Shown here: piece by piece, positions 34,801 to 45,651 of the stretch
Numbering within the stretch: position 1 is the first letter of the stretch
How the letters are laid out: each line of letters begins with the position of its first letter
Origin: Paramacrobiotus metropolitanus
Lineage: Eukaryota > Tardigrada > Eutardigrada > Parachela > Macrobiotidae
Assembly: GCF_019649055.1 (NCBI RefSeq)
Contig: NW_026570345.1
Location: 310,001 to 374,000, forward strand
Reading direction: 5' to 3'
DNA length: 64,000 nucleotides
Translations under genes and position numbers: made by a program
Notes under the pieces: model-generated
Told to the model about the DNA's origin: nothing
The model's input: the letters and a program-made list of their open reading frames with translations, nothing else
The model's database searches: none

Positions 34801-37800
34801 TGTTGCCGTAACGTCACATTCCAGCCTGGTGACGGCAGCAGCGCCGTAAACCGGCTCCACTAAGACGGTTTTCCCCCCTATATAACCTCACACTATGCTC
34901 TGGAATAATAATATACCCGGTTCTATTGGAGAAAAAAGCGCCCATGTGTTCTTCATCCAAAAGATGTCCTTTGGATGGGTGTTTTTTGAGTTTCAAAAAG
35001 CCATAATATAGTTCCGTGGACGAAGTATTTTAGACGTGAAAATGTACATATAAAGGGGCTCCATAAGTATACTGAAACATGCCGTTCTAAAGACGGCGTG
35101 TTGTGCTCAGACGATGTCTGAAGCACGTCAAAAAATTGCTTGCCGTAGAACCGGGATAGGGTTTCTGCTATTACGTAATGCGTGAGCAGCGTGACCGACG
35201 GACAGATTATTGCGTGACCGACATGACCGACAAAAATTCCTGTTATCCTGAACATAGAGGACCTTCGCTTCGCTTCGGTCGACAATAAAACAATGTAACG
35301 GGAATTTTCCCCAAGAACATAAATAAAATTGAAGTGCTGAAGGATATTCTTTGCGGTAATTTGATAGTAGTGCTGGTCTACATTGTCCTTTATGCAGAGA
35401 TCAGACCGGAAATCCTGCGTATGGCACAGTTATGGTTACCGTCGACAATTCAGCAACCGGCAATCGAGAGCTTCAATCGCAGGTTTGAAAATTCCTTGTG
35501 TTTTTGGTATGACCGTTTCGAAAACAAGGATGATGGATGATATAAAATGTACAGAGTACTAAAAGTTTAAGATAAAGATGCAACAATTACCCATTTGAAG
35601 CGTCACTTCTGTATCATAATGTTTACATAACAAATTAGATCAGGACGTAATGTAATCAGAAATTATTTTAGGCAGCCAAAGGTCAACCTGTTCCGTTCCG
35701 CTACGAATTCCCGCGCTCGTCTCACGGCGTAATGTGCTCGGCATCAAACGCCCAGTCCCGTACCATCACCGTTAAAGTTCGCGCGGTCGAAAAGGTGACT
35801 AACCGTGAAGAATCGGCCGAAGTAAAAATTCCCTTCCACTGTGATCCCTTCAAATTGCACATCCAAATGAAGTACAACGCCCCCAAACCCGGCATCGCCA
35901 TCGTTGTTATTCATGCCCTCAATCATGACGGATCCCCGTATCGTCACCCGCTGGCGCTGCAACAAGCAGCAATCAGTGCCATTGAGCGGAATTATGAGAC
36001 GGACATCACCACAACGACCGTACTGTCGAACGGCAAAATGGTGGATGTGGAGAAGGGAATGATTACCGTGCCGATGCGGACGGATTGGCACGACCAGAAT
36101 GCCTCGCCGTCGGTCAACGTGACAGTGGGCAGCGTCAGCCAATCTAAGAGGATCCAGAATCGCGGGAATACCGCCTGGCTGCGCATCCAGCTGCTGGAGC
36201 CGCGGACGTTCCGCGCCGGCGAAACGGTCAAATTTGTCATGAAGTGCGAACCGGGTTGCACAAGCATCAGTTATGTGGTACGTGCTGATACCAATGATAA
36301 TATTTACTGCGTATTTTGATCGAAAAACATTATGCTGCCTGGAACATAACTGCATGCATGAGAAATTTTGCATGGAGAACCATATTACCAGTAATGTAGA
36401 TTGCGCGTCCAAAAGTATAGTTTTGCCGGTAGATTATTTCGCCGAAAGGTCTTCTTCTGACCGGTACCGAAGTGATTCACCGACAAGCCAGACAAAGCCG
36501 CCCATTAAGCGTCATTGTTCCTCACGATACACGAACAGGACTGAAAATTATTGCATTTTCGGCCAATATCACTGCCGGAGATTTGGATTTGGTGATCGAC
36601 AGTGTGGACGTGAAGGTCACCAGTCCCCAAGAGATCCAAAATGCAAGTAATCAGTGTGTTGAAAACTACTATTATTACATTTATATCTCTTTAAAAATGG
36701 CTTTTTATATTTAAGATTTACATTTTTTTGCATAATGTTCAATACCAGCTGTGCATTTGAATTAGTTTATTTCCTTCAGATTACCATGGAACTCCGTCCG
36801 GAAAATCGCCGCGACTACGTACTTCCTGGACGCAAAGAAAGGGCCCAAATAACGGTAACAGCCGCCGCAAAGTCATTGGTCGGTTTACTGGCCGTTGACA
36901 AAAACCTTCTGCGGTTGGCTACCGGAAACGATATCACACACACCGATGTAAGTTCTTTTCGGACAAATCAATCTATCAGCAAACCTAAGACGGAAATATT
37001 TGGCAAGGAATAATGAATCAATTTTCTGTAGGTGTTATCGCAATCAGCCAGGTTTTCCAGACCAACACAACCGGAATTCGAATTTGATGACGACTACGGG
37101 TACTGTTATAAAGACCACCTAATGTATTCTTGCGGCCTAACAGGCTTAAGGTCATCCTTCGAGGTATCTGCACATCTTTCACAATTCCAGTTGTAAGCAG
37201 TCGATTAACTGCGGTCTTTCCAGGAATCTAATGTTGTGGCATTCGTTTTCGAAAGCGCATTTTTTATGATGAACTCCCCTGGAGGAGTTGGTAAGGAATC
37301 GCACAAGAAAACCATCTCTAGCAGGCTCCTGTTACAGTTCTTTATAGGAGTTCACTTCGACGAGATGTCCAAGGCAACTGAATCTGAAGTTCTTCGTCAG
37401 GATTTTCGGGATAGCTTTCTGTTTATCACCAAAACTGCTGAGTAAGCTGCACAGCTTTAGATACAGGCTGTAGAACCGTTTTCGGTGGGTAATGACGCAA
37501 AAACATTGTACAATTTGCAGTGCCTACGGCCAGGCTCAGTTTACCGAATTGGTGCCGGATTCCATCACAACCTGGGCGGTCACGGCTTTTGCGGCACACA
37601 CCCACAAACCGCTTGGATTAACTGCTGCTCCCAGCGAGGTGAGATGTTGCCGGTGAAACATTACTGTTGAAGTCTCGCATGCCGTGAAAACAATGTGTCT
37701 GTAAAATATAAGAAAATCTGTCTATAAAATAAGTCTAATAAGTCTATAAAATATAAGAAGAATAATTGTATAAAACCAAATGGTACTGGGTTTCCACGTT

Positions 37801-40800
37801 GAATTAGAACGGAAATTGTGCGTGCAAGTACAGTACGCTGTTGTTTCATGCATCTGTCGTTTTGCAGTTACGCGTCTATCAGGATTGGTACATTCACGTG
37901 GAAGTGCCGAATACCTTGCTGGAGTACGAGAAGGCCTCGATCGACATCACCGTTTACAATTTCAAAGCGCATTCCCCCGATGCAGGCGCACTGCTCAGTA
38001 TTGAATGCACTAAAGTGGCGGGAAACATACGAAATTCTACCCAGTTTCATGTCAAAGCCAGAGAACCTGTGCAGCAATTTTCGTACCCCGTGGGACCGTA
38101 TAAGAAAGGTGACCTGCTCGTCACGGCCTCGTTAACGCACCCGAAGCTAGGCATGATTGACAGAGTGCGAAAAAGCATCCCAATCTATCCAGGCGGCGTG
38201 GTGGTCGTCAAAACAGCCGAGCCGGTGGCCATCAATGCAGGAAATACAGTGATTAAAGTTGATCCTAAAGCACTGATGCAGGAAGCGAATATTGTGCCGG
38301 ACTCTTTGAGTGTCAGCCTAAACATTTTCGGTAATGTTTTAATGGTTACGGTTAGATATTTTAACAGAAATTATTAAGAAATCGTGTGAACACATCCAGT
38401 ATGTTGTTGCATAATTTCGCCTGATATATAGGCACCTTGAATCGATAACGTTTATCCTAATTCCTGATTTTCAGGCGATATCTGGGCACCGATACTGAAG
38501 AAGATGTCGATGACCGATTTTGTCCAAGAGTTTAACGGACTCGTTCGACTGCCGCATGGATGCGGCGAACAAAATATGGCGCTGCTGATGCCCAACGTCA
38601 TGTTAGCCAGGTACCTGAAAATCTTCTCGGCGAAAATGATCCCATCCTTTACTTTAAAGCAACTAACTGAGAACATGGAAGAAGGCTTCAAGCGACAATT
38701 TTACTATCGCTTGACTGATGGATCTTACAAGTGAGTACAATATTTTGATTACGTTGTACGCATACACGAGTACCATGAAAACCTTAATAATTTGTTAAGC
38801 ATTGATGGTTTTAACTGTTTGATTAGGCAGGTAATATAGCAAAAAGAATACCTGTCAGAAAAATAAATCAAAAATTATGTGTATTAAACTTATCGCACAA
38901 TAACCGGCTGGAAACTGGTTTTGTAGCACATTTGGGCAAAGAGACCAACCGGGCTCAACGTGGTTAACCGCGTTTGTCGTCCGTGGCTTGTCCATGGCCA
39001 AAGAATTCATAGCCATCGACGACAGCCAGATCGAGAAATCCGTGAAATTCCTGGATTCAAAACAGAATCCAGATGGTTCATTTCGCGAAGATGGGTACAT
39101 CTTGGATTCGGGATTATTGGGAGGTTCTGGCACCGGTCCAGCTTTAACTGCCTTCGTAACGTTGGCTTACAGTCAAAACCACTACATCAACCATCCAGCC
39201 ATGCGCAAGGCTAAATTCTATCTGGAAGGCGTACTACCAAAGGTCACTGACTCGTATTCACTGGCCATCACCTGTTTTGCGCTGAGCCAACTGGAGAGTC
39301 AGGTGCAAGGCCTGTGCACGGCGATGCTAGACAACTGGGCGATCACCGATCAGCCGGATAAGCGGTACTGGTTGGCTGCGCGCAAATACGATCATGTCGG
39401 AAACCGTTTTACAGCACGGGATGTGGAGACGACAGCATACGCCCTGCTGGCTTTAATACACTTGCATGAACACAGCGAGCACGATGTGGATGATCTTCGC
39501 ATTGTGAACTGGCTGTTGGCCCAACGAAACGCTAATGGCGGATTTATATCGACTCAAGTAAGTCGAATATGTAATTTTCGCCCTATACATTCAGATTTCT
39601 GCCCGCCAGTGATAGAATTACCTTTGTGAGTTGAATAAATAAACCGATCCAAATTCAGAAATTATTTAAAATATATCATAATTAATATAACAATAAACCA
39701 AAGTGTTAATACTATTTTACTCAGATTTCTTACGAACTGAAGTGAATTTACTACAACTTTGATCTAGGACACAGTGGTGGCCCTTAACGCTCTGAACGAC
39801 GTCTCGGTGGGCACACGTAACAGTAAGCAAATGTCAGGACGGATTTTCGCCGGCAAGGTTTCCCTGGGGAACTTTACTGTGCCGCAACATTCACTGCGTA
39901 TAAAAAACATCGCCATTCCATCCGGTCAAGACGTGATCACGGTAGTCGCTAATGGAGGAGGCCGTCTTCGTGGCCAGTTGGAATACAAGTACCGCACCAT
40001 ACCACCGCGCTCGCACCCAGCGACAGCCAGGCCTGCAAAGATGTCATCAAACGGGGGAAACCCAGCGGAATCTGAAATTGAGCTCAAGGTCAGATTAAGA
40101 CGTATTGGCAGCAACAACGACCGGCTATCTTTGAGTATCTGCCCCAAGTAAGTGTTTCCAGGCGTTAGAGCCTTTGCTCAAACGAATAGAAATTTTTTTA
40201 CCACATGTAAATTTATATTAATTGATCAGTCTCTAATCTAGCCCTCGAAATAATTACTGGTATTGATTACCAAATTATAGAAGTATGAAAATCTTACAAT
40301 TTTTAATTTTGCAGGTACTCCGGCAGAGTGGAAAGCGGCATGGTGGTAATCGAAGCTACAGCCCTGACCGGTTACCAATTTGATGCAGGAAATGCCAAAA
40401 CCTTAGAGAAAGATAAGCGCTTGGGAGTCGACAAAGCCGACTGTGTGGATAATAAAGCCAGAATGGAAATATACTTGAGAGAGGTCAGTCCAGCCTGAAC
40501 TGTAGTTCATCCTGAAGCCTAAACCACCGGCAAAAATGGGTCTTGCTTGCTTATCCATGGGCAAAAATGGGTTCGTCCGATATTTGATATTCCGCGAAAA
40601 AGAAACCAGCTGTCGGTACAGATTTCTGGTTAGCACTTGTTAACGCTTGACCGGGACTTCGAAGTTTGCAGTGTAGATAGTTATTCACAATGCCAATCAT
40701 AGCTGCTGAATAAATCTTTGCTTTACCGTTTTTAAATAGATTCTGCAAGATGAGCCGTGCATCGACTTGGATCTCTACAAATATCTGACAGTAGAAAACG

Positions 40801-40889
40801 TCGCTCCCCGATCAGTAAAGGTGTACCGCTACTACGAACCCAGTGTCAGCCAAGCCATAGAGTACTCTCTCGCCGATTTAGCGGGCTAA
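31875..40889 (+). CDS. TEP-E: thioester-containing protein (A2M/CD109-like), 1464 aa in 18 exons, intact
   Basis: Spliced exons: 31875-32180, 32595-32831, 32987-33044, 33134-33256, 33432-33516, 35398-35482, 35672-36277, 36433-36642, 36780-36947, 37032-37163, 37224-37441, 37521-37638, 37868-38330, 38475-38730, 38927-39557, 39768-40147, 40315-40483, 40740-40889. All phases close and give 4395 nt. Signal peptide is within residues 1-25. The MG2 start is VLIQLDKPMYKAT, and the thioester RLPHGCGEQNM places GCGEQ at about 965-969. The receptor-binding end has VKVYRYYEPSV. Small exons (58, 123, 85, 118, 463 nt) match TEP-D in length. Oddities: exon 8 appears to use a GC donor (AAT then GCAAGT). The intron that splits exons 14 and 15 in A, B and D is absent. 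Intron 5 is 1.9 kb and holds a foldback element. The exon at 37032-37163 is longer than in TEP-D and its donor is less certain. AATAAA lies at 41060. Confidence 0.88.
34670..34890. repeat. Foldback (MITE-like) element in intron 5 of TEP-E
   Basis: Bases 34715-34736 (starting CTGCTGCCGTCACCCGG) and 34820-34841 are inverted copies with one mismatch. Outside them, weaker inverted similarity continues to about 34672 on the left (CGGGGGCAAAACC) and 34885 on the right (GGTTTTCCCCCC). The loop is about 83 bases. No ORF is present. Confidence 0.6.
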
Positions 40890-42207
40890 TCGATTTCTTG
40901 GGGATTGCTGGCCATGTTCTTATACTGTGAATGTTCGCTTAATGCGCTTAAAAACTTACGTTTATTTCTTTTTATTTATTTATGCTGATTGGATCCTTCT
41001 TTGGGTTTTAGCAAACGCCGTGATAAGGGTACCAAACTACTTAAAGTGGCCACTTTTTTAATAAATACGCTATTGCTTTTGCATTCTGTACAGTTTGTTC
41101 GGCATGTGTCGATCAGTTTATATTAGCCGTAGTGTGTTAATAAGTTTTGGCTTAATTACTGTGTGTCGATTGTAATCGCTGCAGTGACGGCAGTAACATC
41201 CGCAGGATGGTAAAGCCACTGGAATCTCATAATGTATGTGTTTCTTAAGCGTCATTTGTACTCGTAGCTTGTATTCACAACAGAATTAAAATGCCACGCG
41301 TTTATTTCAGCTGCTATCTCATGAAAAAATTGGTTCATTACTGCACAGTTGTTTTAGTTTTTATACACAGATATACAACAAGTGCTATGCGACAAACTCA
41401 GTTTTGATCAAGAAAATCAGACACTCACAATATCGCTTTATTGGAAATTACTGTATATAGAAGAAATTCATGTTATTGATACATTTGGCGGAGCCAAACA
41501 ACAGTGAAACTGATTAATAATATTGCCAGTAAAAGGGATACGAAACGACGTACATACACAGCGGCAATAGTTTTAGGCTTTATTGTGGATTCTTAATTTC
41601 AGCAGCGACAGCAACAGTTGAAGTAACACTTGGTTTGATTTGCAGATAAAAATGTAAGTACTGGCTAAGTGTTAATCAACTGTGCAATCTAAACTTACAG
41701 TAAAAGGTTTAGCATCCGCGAAATGTGTAACCAACATGTATACAAAATCGAGAGAAGAAACCTACATTTTTCTTTATCCAAATTTAACGCAGGCAGCAAA
41801 CTGTACAGATAGACAGTGTAATTATTGCCTAAATCTCAAGCTCTTATCATGCATACATTCTTCGTTTTTCTACTCCTTTCATGGATGGAATTGTGCACCT
41901 GCAGTTTACCAGAAGGTAGAGCTCTCTAATGTCCTGTAAGCACGGGTATTTACGGAAGCCGCAATTATGTTTTTCTTGCCTTGGGTTAAACTGTATTTCC
42001 ATCATGCGGCTCATGACACAGCCTACCCTAGAAACGAATGCTCGTAAAGAGGCACGGGTTAATACTGAAACATCACAGCAAAACTGATTGTATTAATCAA
42101 TGCTCCAGTTTTACGGCAGGGTAATAAAATAAACAACTGGGTTACAAAACGAGCGACAGCAAGTACGCAGTTCATAATTTTCCGTTTCATGGACGAGTGT
42201 AGGCCTC
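40890..42207. other. Intergenic, TEP-E to neuroglian-like gene
   Basis: This begins with the TEP-E 3' UTR. No Ig-domain exons of a neuroglian gene could be found here, although they would be expected upstream of the FN3 exons. Confidence 0.45.
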
Positions 42208-44728
42208 ATGGAACCCACGGCGTCTCCAATGATTGGAGATGTGCCGAGCCCGCCAACTAACGTCCAAGTTCACTGTCAACAACGTACCGCAAATGTGTCA
42301 TGGGAAAATCAAGGAGGCGACCGTATTCCACCACTTGAATACATAATCCAATACAGTACATCGTTTGAGCCCGGTGTATGGGTGGATCACAAGCCCGAAA
42401 ATCTTTCTGGAGATTTTTCCCGTTCAATGGAACTGAGTCCGTGAGTATACGTGCATCAAATCCTCCAGGATAGCCTGCACGACGGCAATAATGTCATGCT
42501 GCGATAAAACATAACGTCTGGCAAAAAAAAACTACCATCGAACCGTATAGTTACTCAATGTTTAACGCATTTTATCTCATAAACGGAACAACAATGCGAA
42601 TATTAATTTTGATGTCTCCAGAATTTGTCGGTTTATCTAGTTTTCAAAAAACAAAATTTTATCAGACGCTTTATATTGTAAACTTTATACTTTGCGTTAG
42701 TATGGAATGCTAACGAGAACAGCTGACACCACAAATTGTCATATTATTTTTATGATTGAAAGTACTGTATCCTTACCCTGCACTTGAAGGAAATTTGTAC
42801 GCTATGAGCGCCACGGTACTGTATAGCCGGATAAACATTCAACCAACTCACGTTTAAACACGCACTAGCTGCAAGCCGCGTATGTGAATGGTGAATGCGG
42901 TCGTACAAGTGCGTGTGGCTGCACTGTACAAATTTCCTTCAAGTGCAGGGTTAGGGTACAGTACTGGCGTTATTTGTAAAACGGCGAACTTCGGGCGAAG
43001 GGCACTTGTTGCAGATGGGCTACTTACACATTCCGCGTGACAGCGCGCAATACGGTTGGACTCAGCAATGCCAGCGCTCCCAGCCAAGAAGTCTGCACCA
43101 CGCCGCCGGACATTCCGTACAAGAATCCCGAAAACGTTCAGGTTATTGGGACCGAACCGAACAATCTCGTCATCTCGTGGACGGTATGCATGCTAATATG
43201 ACTTTCATACAACGCCCATATGGTGAATAATTTGGACCATATTTGTACTGTACATACATTTACGCATATCCCATAAACTTATGCTAAGCATCCGCTAATT
43301 ATTCATCGGCACTTGGCTAATCCACGCTAGCGGACCCAGAGCAGTCGGAACCGTTGATAATTTTCAACCCGCTTAGTTATCGCTTGTTCGCAGCCTATGC
43401 CGCAGATTGACCACAATGGTCCGGGATTTTATTATGAAGTGCAGTATATCAGAGCAGATCTCCTCCCCAGTGCCTCACAGATAAATGACAGTATCCACAT
43501 TAAGGACTGGCGTCAGAGTAGTGTGAGCATCACCCATCAACCGACGTACGCGCCCTACAATGTGCGGGTACTTGCCAATAACGATCTCGGACGTTCACGG
43601 GCGGCAGATGAACCTCCAGTTCGTCTCTATTCCGGCGAGGGTCGGCCTACTACCGCTCCAGGCAACCCGCACGTGACTAGGCTACTCGATAGCCGAACTG
43701 CGGAAATTTCGTGGACGCCTGTTCCGGCAGACTCCATTAGAGGTGAGTATTTGAATCTATTTCCAAAATCCAGCTGCAAGGGCAGTACGAGTATAAAATT
43801 ACGAAGACACAATCAAAAAGTTTCCCCATGTTGTGTTTTAGGAGTTTTGAAAGGCTACAGGATTCAAGTGACGCCGGCAGGAGCGACAACGCCGAAGGAA
43901 ATACGCGTCGGTCCAAATACATCCTCAGCGGTTGTCGATATACTGAAGCCGGCCAGCAGAAATGTCATCCGGATATTGCCATATAATGGAAAATACGATG
44001 GTCCTGCTAGCGATGAGGTAAACTTCCATTGAGTCTGTCATTTTATCACTGTGAATATATGGTCCAGCTATTGGATCACTGGACAGACGATATCCGATCG
44101 GCAGATACGAACCGCGCCATATGCATGGGGTGCTGGCGTTCGGTTATAAAACCGCGTTGTAAAAAGTGCAGACCAGTTAACGGATTACCAACCGCCCCAT
44201 GTGGCGCGTTACGTACCTGCTATTCTGACACAGTGTTTTTGACGATCCAGAAGTTTAACCGTAATGGTCACGGTGATCAAATGACGGATTTAATCGAAGT
44301 AATGGTTTACAGACTGCACCGATAAACTATCGCTTCCTAACAACTTTTAGAAAACGTTTCTTTCTATTTTTCAGCTCGTTATAGAAACACAACCCATATT
44401 CCCGGGTCGACCGGTTGATATCAGAGCTTCAACCATGGGACATAACATGATCTTTCTGGAGTGGAAGGAGCCAACAGAGCCAAGCGGCGGGCTTCGGCAT
44501 TACGAAATCAATGTCTTCATTCTGGAGGGGCTCAGCACGATAGGTCCCGTCAAGAATTTAAGGGTTCCGCGCCGTCTCAACAGCATGAAATTAATGAAAT
44601 TAACACCTGACACCAAATATCGCATTTTTCTTTACGCCGCAAATGAAAACGGACGGGGCGAGCCCGGTATTGTGGAAGCGGCTACTGGAAGCGACCCCAG
44701 TGAGACGGGCGAAGCGATAGCAAAGTAG
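42208..44728 (+). CDS. Neuroglian/L1CAM-like FN3-only protein, about 426 aa, five exons
   Basis: Exons 42208-42440, 43015-43183, 43394-43742, 43842-44017 and 44375-44728 join in frame (1281 nt). They encode four consecutive fibronectin type III domains that follow the order of neuroglian FN3-1 to FN3-4. Hallmarks are YxIQYxTSFxPxxW, SPWATYTFRV, GTEPNNLVISWT, DWRQSSVSI, YSGEGRPTTAP and ILPYNGKYDGP. Known: full neuroglian has six Ig domains before these, a fifth FN3, one membrane helix and a cytoplasmic ankyrin-binding tail. None of these is present; the last exon ends in a stop after FN3-4 and no signal peptide is seen. It is either a truncated duplicate or a gene whose 5' exons were lost or lie in unrecognised sequence. 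The first exon may begin at 42203, after a TAG acceptor, rather than at the ATG. Confidence 0.7.
42763..42963. repeat. 201-bp foldback element in the first intron of the neuroglian-like gene
   Basis: Bases 42763-42800 and 42926-42963 are 38-base inverted repeats with about two or three mismatches (one arm reads GTACAAATTTCCTTCAAGTG). They are separated by 125 bases with no ORF. This structure is typical of a MITE. Confidence 0.75.
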
Positions 44729-45651
44729 CTGGTTGTCGCTGCATACCTGAGCGGTCGCAATATTCTCGTTGTGCAACCGGATTAGTTTTAGATAGTATCC
44801 CAAGATGAAACGAGTTTGATGCTTGTATCAGAATAACATCTTTGACGCTACCAGTTCGTTTTGTGTGTTTGTGTTTTTGTGCTTTGTGTTTGCTACGCAC
44901 GCTTTCTGTTTGCTAAACTGCTAGAAGTTAATAAATATGTACATTTGCTCGCTCCAGACTGTGCAACACTACTACCACCACTTTCCCCCATAAATTTTCT
45001 GCGTTCATCTGATAACTCATATTGATAGCTCGCAAAACTAAAAACGTGGTCAAATGTCAGAACATTTTACTTTGCTACAATAATAACTCCCTGATAATCG
45101 CAACAGGAAATCGTGAATGCCTTCCTTAAGAAAGCGTGTCCAGTGGCACCACCATTTTGTAAATCTATGATTACATGGCATCGTTGTAATCCCATAGTTT
45201 TTTGCTGGTTTTGTTTTGCTACTAATTTAGTTTACTACATGCTGTGTAACCCTCATGTCAATCAAGAGTGTGACTTTGGTGCTATAAAACCAAATGTACT
45301 CGTACCGAACCTGTACGGCTTTTATATGGTTCTTGTATTACGCATAATTACTGTATTATGTACACCTGGACATAGTATGTACCATGCACACCTCTACATA
45401 GTATGTATTATGTACTCTTTATGTACTGTATTACTACACCTCTACATGGCAATTGTTATACGGTAATTATCAAAGCAGGACATCGTTTCGGCAAAGTTTC
45501 GATACAGATCTTGAAACCCGCAACTTAACAAATTATCACAAGCTAGTCACAGTGTATACAACAGCAGTATCCATATGGCGCTGACGCCACGCAAAACTCA
45601 AATAAGTGCACAAGAAGCTTTAAGTGCTGCCAGATTTTTACCCACGAAACC
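44729..45651. other. Intergenic, with an imperfect TATGTA-rich tandem repeat
   Basis: AATAAA at 44929 probably ends the neuroglian-like transcript. At 45350-45450 units containing CTACATAGTATGTA(TTATGTA) recur two to three times. No FN3-5 or membrane exon is found. Confidence 0.5.
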
